In this document: positions 9,048 through 17,424 of the stretch, piece after piece
How positions within the stretch are numbered: the first letter of the stretch is position 1
Layout: every line of letters begins with the position of its first letter
NCBI GenBank assembly: GCA_963783945.1
Contig: CAWAPS010000019.1
Span: 620,001 to 684,000 of the forward strand
Direction: 5' to 3'
DNA: 64,000 nt
Origin: CAWAPS01 sp963783945
Lineage (GTDB): Bacteria > Actinomycetota > Acidimicrobiia > Acidimicrobiales > Palsa-688
Position numbers and translations under genes: made by a program
Notes under the pieces: model-generated
The model's input: the letters and a program-made list of their open reading frames with translations, nothing else
What the model was told of the DNA's origin: nothing
Database searches by the model: none

Positions 9048-10412
9048 TCAGGGGTACGGCACCAACACGTACTTGCCGTTCTCCAACTTTAGATTCTGGC
9101 CGTAGCACTTGTACGGAGCGGCAATCGTCCACTTGACCCCGTTGCTGTATACCAGCTCACCGCATGGTGCGCCTTGCTGGAACCCCTGCGGGTAATAGCT
9201 CGGACCGACAACGCCAGGAATCTGATAAGTGAAGTTCGCTGCCACCTTCTGGAAGTTCTGCGGGGTCAGGTCCGGTCCCACCTTCTTCAGGATCTGAACG
9301 AACATGTCTGCCGAGTAGTACGCCGCCAACTCGGGCTGCCCGATGTCGGTGACACCAGCCGCATGCAGCAGTGCGGTGATCTGAGCCATGGCGGGCGCGG
9401 TCGACTCCGTAGTGGCGAAGGTGTTTATCACCATGTCCCCCTTCGCCGTCGCCACGAGGGAAGGGGCATAGGTGGAGTGTTCACAGATGCCCTTGTAGCC
9501 GGCCTGGAAGAGCGCCCGGCACAGGCCGAATGCCGTCGCGGGGCCCGAGGCGCTGTAGACGACATCGACCGGCTTACCGGCGTTTGCGGTCATGATCGCT
9601 TGCACTTCTGGACTGAAGTCGGAGACGACGGTCGGCGGGGCTGGGAACGGATTCTCGGCGTAGACGATCTTGAAGCCGGCCCCCGCGAAGGAGGCCGCCA
9701 CCGTCTTAACCCCCGACTTCGAGGATGTGTAGTCGTCGCCCGCGACCGCGGCGGTCATACCCTTCACGGTCTTGCCCTGGAGAGTGATAGCGGTGGCGGT
9801 GGTAGGCCCTGGGATATTCGCCGAGTAAATGGGGGGGTACTGCACGAGGCAGCCATTGAACCCGAACAGATAGGTATTCGTGACACCGGCGGGTGGGCAA
9901 AACGAGGGTGAAACCCCCCAGCCCGTGGTCGGCAGCTTTTGCTGGTCGATGTAGGTGCCGGACGACTCGATGAATGGCGACAATGCCGGCGAGACCCCGA
10001 ACACATGGTCTTGTTGGACGAGCTGGCGAACCGCAGCGAGATCCCCGTTCGGGGTCCCCTGGTCGTCGAGCGTCGCGACGTAGTCGATCTTGCGCCCACA
10101 CGGAATCTCACCGTCGCTGCTCGCCTGCGCGAAGCGAGCCGCCGCCGCCTTCCCCACGCCGGTCCCGAAGTCCAAGATGGCCACGAGCCCGGCGACAGTT
10201 ATCTCCGAGCCGGTCACGCCGCGCCCGTTGCCCTGGGTGCAGCTCTGGTTCGCCGCCGGATTGCTCCCCTGCGTGGTGCCCTGGGTTCCACCCGCGGCCT
10301 TGGTGGCAGTGGTGCCTGCGGTGCTGTGGGAGCTAGAACCGCAACCCGCAACCAGCAGAACCGCCACAAGGAGAACCGGACCCAGCCCGTATCTACTGCG
10401 CCTTCGCTTCAT
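9048..10412 (-). CDS. Lipoprotein substrate-binding protein of branched-chain-amino-acid type ABC importer
   Basis: A 454-residue type I periplasmic-binding-fold protein (Peripla_BP_6 style). The N-terminus has basic residues, a hydrophobic run and a lipobox VAGC with Cys 24, followed by a Ser/Thr/Gly/Gln-rich linker, so it should be anchored outside the membrane. Downstream text such as GVTGSEITVAGL and the two-lobe layout match the family. No permease or ATPase gene is adjacent, so this is an orphan binding protein. Given the catabolic neighbours it may capture an organic acid or aromatic rather than an amino acid; this is inference. Confidence 0.87.
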   Translation of the reverse strand: MKRRRSRYGLGPVLLVAVLLVAGCGSSSHSTAGTTATKAAGGTQGTTQGSNPAANQSCTQGNGRGVTGSEITVAGLVAILDFGTGVGKAAAARFAQASSDGEIPCGRKIDYVATLDDQGTPNGDLAAVRQLVQQDHVFGVSPALSPFIESSGTYIDQQKLPTTGWGVSPSFCPPAGVTNTYLFGFNGCLVQYPPIYSANIPGPTTATAITLQGKTVKGMTAAVAGDDYTSSKSGVKTVAASFAGAGFKIVYAENPFPAPPTVVSDFSPEVQAIMTANAGKPVDVVYSASGPATAFGLCRALFQAGYKGICEHSTYAPSLVATAKGDMVINTFATTESTAPAMAQITALLHAAGVTDIGQPELAAYYSADMFVQILKKVGPDLTPQNFQKVAANFTYQIPGVVGPSYYPQGFQQGAPCGELVYSNGVKWTIAAPYKCYGQNLKLENGKYVLVPYP

Positions 10413-10470
10413 TCATGCTCCTTAAATTACTCCTGTCGGATTTCGAGGGCGGTCGAGACCTCGGCAACTA

Positions 10471-11445
10471 CTACGCACCCGCGAGTCGCTGCACCACGGG
10501 CGCAAACTCGTCGATGAGGTGGGCACCGATACTCACGTAGGAGATGCCATACATCTCCCTTCGACGGAGGAGTTCCTCACAGATGGCTTCGGTCGACCCG
10601 ATGAGGGCGTGCGGGTGGGACATGACGTCTGCTTCCGGCACGCCGAACATGTTGCTCATCTCAGCCGCCACGCCGGACGGATCATTGGTTATATCTGTGA
10701 AATACGCCCCGATATGGATCTCCAGTTGGTCGAACCGGTCGCCGGCCCCCTGGCGGATCCACTCGATCTTCTGCAACGTGGGCTTCTCCGTCGACTCCCG
10801 AAACCCGTCGCCGAGCAAGGTCCCGCTCCGATTGTTGTAATTCAAGCTGACAACGTCCGCTTCCCGACCGGCGAGCTGCAAGACCCGGCGGGCGCCACCT
10901 CCGATAACGATGGGAGGGTGTGGTCGTTGCACCGGACGGGGTGCGCCCTCGAAGCCGTCGACTTGGAAGTGCTCTCCGAGGAACGTAACTTCTCCCTCGC
11001 CGAACAACAGCTTGAGGAGTGTCACGGCCTCGCCAAGCCTGTCGATCCTTGTCGGTGCTGGATCGAAGGGGATTCCCATCGCCTGATACTCGCCTGTCAG
11101 CCATCCCGCACCCAGGCCCAGCTCCAGGCGTCCGTCCGAGAGGAGATCGATCGTTGCCATCTCATTGGCCAGGACCACGGGATGGTGATAGTCGATGCAG
11201 GAAACCAGAGACCCGACCCGCAGATGCTCAGTCGCGTCGGCCAGAGCCATCAAAGCAGGTGTCACCGCCAAGGCCGCAGGTGGGTGACCCGTAGCCTCCA
11301 TCGCGGGCCCCGGGCCGGCCACGTGGTCGGACAGCTGAAAGACCTGATAACCCTGGCCTTCCACCCTTCGAGCTATCTCCTGCAACTCCTTCTTCGACCA
11401 GCTGAAGATCCCGGACAGAACTCCAAATCGAAATGCTCGGACCAC
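10471..11445 (-). CDS. LLM-class F420-dependent oxidoreductase
   Basis: A 324-residue LLM enzyme. Key segments are GYQVFQLSDHV, VLANEMATIDLLSDGRLELGL, GAGWLTGEYQAMGI and PHPPIVIGGGARRVLQLAG, the pattern of the F420-binding subgroup. Its AREADVVSLN segment matches the other LLM proteins of this window closely enough to suggest paralogy, especially with the one at 22872-23867. It lies upstream of the lipoprotein gene on the same strand, about 58 bases away, so the two may be co-transcribed. Substrate unknown. Confidence 0.87.
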   Translation of the reverse strand: MVRAFRFGVLSGIFSWSKKELQEIARRVEGQGYQVFQLSDHVAGPGPAMEATGHPPAALAVTPALMALADATEHLRVGSLVSCIDYHHPVVLANEMATIDLLSDGRLELGLGAGWLTGEYQAMGIPFDPAPTRIDRLGEAVTLLKLLFGEGEVTFLGEHFQVDGFEGAPRPVQRPHPPIVIGGGARRVLQLAGREADVVSLNYNNRSGTLLGDGFRESTEKPTLQKIEWIRQGAGDRFDQLEIHIGAYFTDITNDPSGVAAEMSNMFGVPEADVMSHPHALIGSTEAICEELLRRREMYGISYVSIGAHLIDEFAPVVQRLAGA

Positions 11446-11852
11446 TTGATCAAACCTCCATTACTCACCAGCCCCGCCGTCGTCCGCATCAAGAAGCGGT
11501 CCAGGTCCCGACGGTCCGCTGTAAGCGCGCGGTGCGGGTGCAACCGAAACGACCCGTTCGTGGCGTTTCGGCCCGAGAAGTCCGCACAGCTCCGCGATCG
11601 ACGGGCCAGCGAATGTACGGTCCGACTCGCCCATTAGAGGCTTCCGTCCCCCGCTCCTACCCCCTCCGTGTGTTTCGGTGTCTTGGGAAGAGATTGTCTC
11701 ACCACAACCAGAATCTTGTCAAGCGCTTCACACCCAACGTAGATGTTACATCAAAAATCCATAATCAATTGGGAGCCCGCGGCCGATGCGGAAGACGGAT
11801 CCGGCAGAGCCAGAGTAGAACCTGGCGTTCTCGAGAGAGCCCTACCCTGGGC
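11446..11852. other. Gene-poor stretch
   Basis: No coding sequence with recognisable homology or a good ribosome binding site was found on either strand. The AT-richer part at about 11690-11770 may carry the promoter of the leftward LLM/lipoprotein genes or be eroded sequence left next to the damaged DUF1214 gene. Confidence 0.4.
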
Positions 11853-12802
11853 TCATACCGGAAAGCGTCGATCGACACCGGCTTTGCGCCGTCGCAGTTG
11901 CTCGGCCCGGCCGGCAGGGTCGATCTGACGGGCCGCTCTCGGCAGTGACCGGTCAAGGTCCTTCAGTTTCACCAGCTCCGTTTCCAGGACGGGGTATTCG
12001 TCCGCCTCGACCCACCGCTGGTTAATCTGTCCGGAGGTGAATCCTGCGCAATCCAGCCAGTTGGGCACTCCGGGGTCGGTGTGTGAAACTACAACGGTCA
12101 GGGAGCCGTCGTCTTCGAGGACCGCCTGCTCGCTGTTTATGCTCGAGATGCGATAGCGGTAGTCCATCGAGATCATCCACTCGTTGAGGAACTCGAAGTT
12201 CCAGTAGGTGCAGGATGGAGGGCGGACTCTGATGATCAGCGCCTCGTCAGGTTGAACCTCCCAGTGACAGAACCAGAAGGAGCGGGGACCGTCTTCAACC
12301 AGTTCCCCTCGTGCGGTTCCTGGCTCATGATGATCTCGAATGAGCCGTCCCAGTTCGTGATCAGGTCGTCATTGACAATGGTGTTGCCAAAGTCCCTCTT
12401 ATAGACCTCGACATCGGCTGAGCCCACATTGAAGTTGACCCACTTGACTGAGCCGCGGTTGCCGACCAGACGGTAGGTGTGTTCTCCGTCCACCCAGCCC
12501 GCGAAGTAAGTGCAGTCGGGATTATCCCCGAATGACTTGCTGGTCGGCGTTTGCAACCAGAACAACTGCGGGTACAGCGGGTCCTTACAATTGAACATCT
12601 GGTCGAGGGCCTTAGGAAGGTATCGGGCGAGATACTCGAAGCCAGCGGCTCGGTTCTGTTCGTTCGGCGGCGCGTCGTGGTTGAAGACCAACTTTCCGGC
12701 CTCTTTCAGCTGGTCGCAGAAATCGACCCACGCCGACCAGAGAAGTTGATCGGTCTCCGTCAGCTGTCCAAACTTGCGTGGCATATCGTCGTCGCTCGGC
12801 AT
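11853..12802 (-). pseudogene. DUF1214-family protein, frameshifted
   Basis: The N-terminal frame runs from ATG 12802 (GGGAGAG just upstream) and shows DUF1214-type segments: YRLVGNRGSVK, FEIIMSQEPHEGNWLKTV. It ends at a stop at 12236. The homology then continues in another frame as HWEVQPDEALIIRV...YWNFEFLNEWM...YRYRISSINSE...DPGVPNWLD to a stop at 11853, so there is an indel at about 12255-12296. It resembles the intact DUF1214 gene at 14774-15952, but about 100 residues of the middle are absent by comparison. Either a decayed paralogue or a sequencing error in a short-form member; the missing middle makes decay likelier. Confidence 0.7.
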
Positions 12803-13012
12803 GGTCTCTCCCTGGGACGCTCGTTCCGGCTGACTGAGCCTGTCGGTGCACATGGATCGTAGTTCCCCTCGTCACCGCGGCATGTACGTCGAGCCGCCTG
12901 TCGGCGACTCGCTACCGTCTTGATGTTAGATTTTTTATTCATGATGTGCCACTCGTTTGCGCACGACCCCTCTCGGAGTTAGCATCCAGTTGATAATGAA
13001 CAGAGGGTGCCG

Positions 13013-14143
13013 ATGACGAGCCAAGGAGCCGCCAACCTCGAACGGAGTCTCCACGAGGAGGCGGCTTCAGCTGCGGGTTTCGAGGACTTCGGAGATGACT
13101 ACTACCGCGAGGGTCTGGGCCGGATGTTGTCCGATCTGGAGCGGGCCACCGGAGGTGGTGAGCCGTTTCGCAGCTTGGCCCGCTTCCTTGCTTATGATGC
13201 GCTGGTCAGTCGCCTGTACTCGGAGGAGGGTTGGCACAGGAGGCCCGAGACGCGGTCGTCGCCGATCGTCTCACCCGTGGTCATCGCCGGCATCCCGCGG
13301 ACGGGAACGACGATGATCCACAAGTTTCTTTCGATGAACGACGAGTTTCAGGTCCTGCAGAACTGGCTCATATCGTACCCCATGGTCCGGCCGCCTCGGG
13401 AAACGTGGGATGACTATCCGGAATACCGAGATGCAGTGGCCGCCGTGGATGCGCAGCCTGAGATGCGCCATACCACGCACTTCGTCGGCGCCGACGAGGC
13501 AGATGAATGCCTCATGTTGGTTAACCAGACCTTCGTGAGCGTCATGTTCGGCTCGGCGACGGCCTTGGCCGATTATGACAAGTGGATGCTGGCAGAGGAC
13601 AAGACCCCCTCTTTGCGCCGCCACGCCGACAATTTACGATTGATGGGCGCCGATGAGCCCGAGCGTCGATGGTTGATCAAGAACCCGAGCTACGTACTTG
13701 CCATGCGGGAGCTCTTCTCCGTGTACCCCGACGCCAAGATCGTGTGGACCCACAGGCACCCACTGGAGGCAATGGGTTCCTTGGTAGAGATGGAGTCGGC
13801 TTACACAGGAAGCGACCCAAAGGAGCGGGCCAGGCGCGAACTGCCGATGTGGGCCCAGGGGACACGCCAGACGCAGGAGATCCGAACTGATCGCCCGGAC
13901 GCGTTCTTCGACGTCGAGTACCGTGCCCTCATGGCCGATCCTGTCGGCATCGCCGCTGCCCTCCTTACGTGGCTCGGCATGGACATGACGGCGGAGACAG
14001 AAGCCCGGATGCACTCGTGGCTCGACGAGAATCCCCAAGGAAAGCACGGCACCCACCGGTACGACCCAGCCAACTTGGGAGTAACGGACGAGGCCATACA
14101 CTCGCACTTCGGGCCCTACATGGCCCGGTACGGTTACGGCTGA
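13013..14143 (+). CDS. PAPS-dependent sulfotransferase (Sulfotransfer_3 type)
   Basis: A 376-residue cytosolic sulfotransferase. The 5'-phosphosulfate loop is GIPRTGTT (PRTGTT at 95-100), followed by HKFLSMNDEF. A 3'-phosphate-binding region is suggested by KIVWTHRHPLEAMGSL. ATG 13013 is chosen over GTG 13007 because AGAGG is 6 bases upstream. The N-terminus (M-x-SQ ... FEDFGDDYYREGLGR) is strikingly like the first 32 residues of the CysD protein at 16438. PAPS would come from the cysD/cysNC genes 2.3 kb downstream. Acceptor unknown; the family often sulfates lipids, steroids or glycans. Confidence 0.88.
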   Translation: MTSQGAANLERSLHEEAASAAGFEDFGDDYYREGLGRMLSDLERATGGGEPFRSLARFLAYDALVSRLYSEEGWHRRPETRSSPIVSPVVIAGIPRTGTTMIHKFLSMNDEFQVLQNWLISYPMVRPPRETWDDYPEYRDAVAAVDAQPEMRHTTHFVGADEADECLMLVNQTFVSVMFGSATALADYDKWMLAEDKTPSLRRHADNLRLMGADEPERRWLIKNPSYVLAMRELFSVYPDAKIVWTHRHPLEAMGSLVEMESAYTGSDPKERARRELPMWAQGTRQTQEIRTDRPDAFFDVEYRALMADPVGIAAALLTWLGMDMTAETEARMHSWLDENPQGKHGTHRYDPANLGVTDEAIHSHFGPYMARYGYG

Positions 14144-14173
14144 CAGTGACGCATCGCGATGGAGGGATCTAAG

Positions 14174-14638
14174 ATGGAAACGACCAGCCCGCTCCGCCAC
14201 ACCGACCTCTTCCACACCGGAATAGTCGTCGACGACTTAACCTCCGCTAAGGAGGAGTTTGCTCGTCTGCTGGACGTCAGCTGGATCGAAGGGGGAGGCG
14301 AAGTACCGATGGTCCTGTCCGACGGTCCGAGAACGGTGCAAATGGCCTTCGCCTACTCTACGGCCGGACCACATCATCTGGAGTTGCTCCAATCAGTTGA
14401 GGGCACGGTGTGGACGGTGGCGGAGAGAGGCCAGGCCCATCACATCGGCTACTGGTCCGATGATGTCGCGGCGGCCACGGTATATCTGGCTGGGCGCGGC
14501 CTCCCCAGGGTCGTGAACCTAGGGACCTTCGACGACGACGACTTTCCGACCGGCGTGTATCATCAGGCCCACAACGGCCTTTATATCGAGGTCCTCAACC
14601 GGGAGTTGAAGTCGGTCATCTTCGGAGCGCAGTCATGA
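14174..14638 (+). CDS. VOC/glyoxalase-like domain protein
   Basis: A 154-residue vicinal-oxygen-chelate fold protein with paired beta-alpha-beta-beta-beta modules: DLFHTGIVVDDLTSA with a first His, then HHLELLQS, HHIGYWSDDV and a C-terminal YIEVLNREL Glu. It is probably a metal-dependent lyase, isomerase or dioxygenase, or a binding protein. ATG 14174 is preferred over 14159 because GGAGGG then sits 7 bases upstream. It is downstream of the sulfotransferase by 30 bases and overlaps a truncated alcohol dehydrogenase start by ATGA. Confidence 0.78.
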   Translation: METTSPLRHTDLFHTGIVVDDLTSAKEEFARLLDVSWIEGGGEVPMVLSDGPRTVQMAFAYSTAGPHHLELLQSVEGTVWTVAERGQAHHIGYWSDDVAAATVYLAGRGLPRVVNLGTFDDDDFPTGVYHQAHNGLYIEVLNRELKSVIFGAQS

Positions 14639-14740
14639 GAACGGCCGTATTTCACGGAGCCGGCCAGAAGCTGGCCGTCGAGCGCGGCGTGCCGGGTCCG
14701 TCTCCTGGTGAGCGCCAGGTCAGGGTCAGGGTCAGGGTCG
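14635..14740 (+). pseudogene. 5' remnant of a medium-chain alcohol dehydrogenase
   Basis: The frame opens with MRTAVFHGAGQKL...VERGVPGPSPGERQVRVRV, the usual first strand pair of zinc-type medium-chain dehydrogenases. Homology stops after about 35 residues in a short GTCAGG tandem repeat. No catalytic or NAD-binding part follows; convergent DUF1214 sequence begins within 35 bases. The ATG overlaps the stop of the VOC gene, so the intact gene was once the third cistron of the sulfotransferase-VOC operon and was cut by a rearrangement. Confidence 0.65.
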
Positions 14741-14773
14741 ATCCGGGATTGTTCGGGCGAATCACGCCACAGC

Positions 14774-15952
14774 TCACCATCTCCGGCGGCGCTGGCAGGC
14801 GCGCACCCGGCGCCGCAGTTCCTCGGCCCGCTGCTCGAGTGTCACCGCGGGTGTGTCGGCGGGCAGGTGGCTGCGTAGGTCGGCGAACTTCACCCGGTTG
14901 AGGGTGGGCATGGGGTGGGAGTCACAGTCATACCAGCGGCCATAGATCGTGCCCTGTTTGAAGCCCGCAGGATCGAGCCAGTTTGGTACGCCGGGATCCT
15001 GAAGTGAGATCACGGCGCGGAACTTGTCGTCAGGGCTGATCTTGGCGAAATGTCCATTCGTGCTCGATAGGCGATAGACGTACTCCACCGCGTTGAAATA
15101 GGGATCGTTCAGCTGGAAGTTCCAGTAACGCCGTGTCTTGGGAAGATCGGTCTCCAGCACCAGCGCCTCGTCCTCCTCAAACTCGAAGACAGCGGGCAGA
15201 TAGATCTGCTTCGAGAGAGCGCCACCCATACGCACCGGTTCGAAGACATTGACGCCGACATTCTGCTTTACCTGATTCTGCATGGCGTAGAACAGCTCGG
15301 TGGCACGCACCGGCATCCAGGCCATGTGATCGATGCGCTCCAGAATCTCCTCTGGTGTCAAACGCTTCTTGAGGCCGGTGGGGTTGAGACATTCGATCGA
15401 CATGACAGGGTCGATCTCGTTCTCCCAGTCATAGCTGCGATAACGAGTCATGAGAACCCGGGCGCCGGGCTCGATCTTCAACCAATTGCCGGAATGGCCC
15501 GCTGGCCGATCGGTGCTCAGCAGAAGCTCAAAATCGCCATTCGCGTCCGTCTCGAGATCCTCGTCATCAATGTCGTGGTAGAACTCTCCAGTGTGGTCAT
15601 TTTCCCACGGCATGCCCGAGAGGCTCAGCTGGGTGTCGAGTATCAGCATCTTCGCCGTGCCGCGATTGCCGGTGATCAGGTATCGGTAGGCGCTGTCGAT
15701 CGGGCAATAGAGGTAGATATCATCCGGGTTGGGCTGCAGGGTGTAGACGGGATTCCACAGCGGCGCCCAGTCTGGATGTTCTGGATCGGCATGAAAGAAG
15801 GCGAAATACCCGTAGGAAAACTGCATCATGATCTGCCGGTACACGTCCGCCCGGTATTCCGGATCGTCCGGCCGCCAAGTGTTGGCAATCTCCTTTACCG
15901 CTTCGTCGAGTGGCTCGAGATAGTCGAAAAGCGGCCGGATCTCCGATGTCAT
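14774..15952 (-). CDS. DUF1214-domain protein
   Basis: A 392-residue member of the DUF1214 family (often linked with DUF1254), of unknown function. Typical segments are YLITGNRGTAKML, GNWLKIEPGARVLMTR, an RMGGALSKQIYLPAVFEFEEDEAL strand set and YWNFQLNDPYF near the C-terminus, ending with a short basic tail. No signal peptide is seen. It faces the truncated alcohol dehydrogenase and lies within 2 kb of a damaged paralogue, so the family was duplicated or transferred here. A link with the sulfotransferase genes is positional only. Confidence 0.8.
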   Translation of the reverse strand: MTSEIRPLFDYLEPLDEAVKEIANTWRPDDPEYRADVYRQIMMQFSYGYFAFFHADPEHPDWAPLWNPVYTLQPNPDDIYLYCPIDSAYRYLITGNRGTAKMLILDTQLSLSGMPWENDHTGEFYHDIDDEDLETDANGDFELLLSTDRPAGHSGNWLKIEPGARVLMTRYRSYDWENEIDPVMSIECLNPTGLKKRLTPEEILERIDHMAWMPVRATELFYAMQNQVKQNVGVNVFEPVRMGGALSKQIYLPAVFEFEEDEALVLETDLPKTRRYWNFQLNDPYFNAVEYVYRLSSTNGHFAKISPDDKFRAVISLQDPGVPNWLDPAGFKQGTIYGRWYDCDSHPMPTLNRVKFADLRSHLPADTPAVTLEQRAEELRRRVRACQRRRRW

Positions 15953-16380
15953 GACATGCTTCCTCTCCTGCAGCCTGGGGCCTGGCCAGAAGGCTCCTTA
16001 CGTCGAATCGCTCTACACTACCGAATGGCCTCGCCAATGACGAAATCCGAGCAGGGATAAGGTGGTGCTACCTCCGAAACGGGCTCTGTCGCGCCCTAAG
16101 TGGTAGAGCCCAGACCTCGGAGCTCGCATGCCGACCAGAATCATGCGTAGGCTGCGAGAATTCGTCCGAAATAGTCCTCCACCAAAGGTCTCATGCCGGG
16201 ATGCGTCACTCCGGCTCAACTTTAGATCCATGATCCTGGGCGACGTCTCCGGAGCCCGGCGGGAGCGGCTCGCTTGGAAGATCGCTGATGTCCATCATCT
16301 GCTCGTGCTCGAGATCCAGATCGAGGATCTAGCCGCGTGCCGGTAGCTGCGGCGCTCTGGAGTCTGAGAGTCTGGAGGGG
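15953..16380. other. Intergenic stretch without recognisable gene
   Basis: About 430 bases between the leftward DUF1214 gene and the cysD promoter. Short open frames exist on both strands but none has a convincing ribosome binding site or protein-like composition. The junction probably marks an old rearrangement, given the cut gene on the other side of DUF1214. Confidence 0.4.
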
Positions 16381-16414
16381 TTGACCGATTCCCGATCATG
16401 GCAGTATACTGCCA
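16381..16414 (+). promoter_or_regulatory. cysD promoter with palindromic operator over the -10 box
   Basis: TTGACC at 16381-16386 and TATACT at 16405-16410 are separated by 18 bases, a good housekeeping-sigma arrangement. The -10 box sits inside a perfect 16-base palindrome TGGCAGTATACTGCCA (16399-16414), so a bound dimer would block polymerase. The transcript would start about 20 bases before the cysD ATG, leaving GGGGGAG as ribosome binding site. Repression in sulfur-replete cells is a reasonable guess; the regulator is not in the window. Confidence 0.65.
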
Positions 16415-16437
16415 CAATCTCATGGGGGGAGCCACTG

Positions 16438-17424
16438 ATGGCGTCACAGGAAGATCTGAAAGCAGCTGCGAAGGCACAGGCCGATGTTGATGACTTCGGC
16501 GATGATTCGTTTCGGGAGGTTCTCGGCCGGCTCACGCATCTGCAGCGCCTCGAGGCCGAGAGTATTCAGATTTTCCGCGAGGCGGTCGCAGAGAGCGAGC
16601 GGCCGGTGATGTTGTACTCGGTCGGCAAGGACAGCTCAGTGATGCTGCACCTGGCGATGAAGGCGTTCTACCCGTCGAAGCCGCCGTTCCCGCTGCTCCA
16701 TGTCGATACGACCTGGAAGTTTCGGGAGATGTACGAGTTCCGCGACAGGGTCGTCTCCGAATTGGGCGTGGATCTTCTTGTGTATCAGAATCCGGAGTGC
16801 GTGGCGCAGGGGATCAATCCATTCGATCACGGTTCGGCCACCCACACCGATATGTGGAAGACCGAGGGTCTCAAGCAGGCGCTCGATCTGCACCGGTTTG
16901 ACCTTGCGTTCGGTGGTGCTCGCCGTGACGAGGAGAAGTCGCGGGCCAAGGAGCGGGTGTTCTCGATCCGCTCCGCGGCCCACCGTTGGGATCCGAAACA
17001 ACAGAGACCGGAGCTGTGGCGCCTGTTCAACGCCCGAATCCAGCCGGGCGAGAGCGTCCGAGTCTTCCCCCTGTCGAACTGGACCGAACTGGACGTCTGG
17101 CAGTACATCCACCTAGAGGAAATCCCGATCGTACCCCTTTACTTCGCCGATGACCGTCCCGTCGTCGAGCGAGACGGGGCGTTGATCATGGTCGACGACG
17201 ATCGCATGCCCCTGCTCCCGGGCGAGAAGCCCCAGATGCGCAGCGTCCGGTTCCGGACCTTGGGCTGCTACCCGCTCACCGGGGCGGTGGAGAGCCCGGC
17301 GTCAACCCTTACCGAGATCATTCAGGAGATGCTCCTCACCACAACGTCCGAACGTCAGGGACGGGTTATCGACCACGACTCCAGCGGTTCGATGGAGAAG
17401 AAGAAGCAGGAAGGTTACTTCTGA
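16438..17424 (+). CDS. cysD: Sulfate adenylyltransferase subunit 2, with sulfotransferase-like N-terminal extension
   Basis: The 328-residue catalytic subunit of ATP sulfurylase, making APS from ATP and sulfate with CysN. The PP-loop is YSVGKDSSVMLHL (60-72); later HVDTTWKF, GGARRDEEKSRAKER and RFRTLGCYPLTGA are canonical. Normal CysD starts at about LTHLQRLEAES (here residue 32). The preceding 31 residues (M-x-SQ ... VDDFGDDSFREVLGR) instead match the N-terminus of the sulfotransferase at 13013. ATG 16438 is supported by GGGGGAG 8 bases upstream and by the promoter. Its stop overlaps the cysNC start (TGATG). Confidence 0.95.
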   Translation: MASQEDLKAAAKAQADVDDFGDDSFREVLGRLTHLQRLEAESIQIFREAVAESERPVMLYSVGKDSSVMLHLAMKAFYPSKPPFPLLHVDTTWKFREMYEFRDRVVSELGVDLLVYQNPECVAQGINPFDHGSATHTDMWKTEGLKQALDLHRFDLAFGGARRDEEKSRAKERVFSIRSAAHRWDPKQQRPELWRLFNARIQPGESVRVFPLSNWTELDVWQYIHLEEIPIVPLYFADDRPVVERDGALIMVDDDRMPLLPGEKPQMRSVRFRTLGCYPLTGAVESPASTLTEIIQEMLLTTTSERQGRVIDHDSSGSMEKKKQEGYF

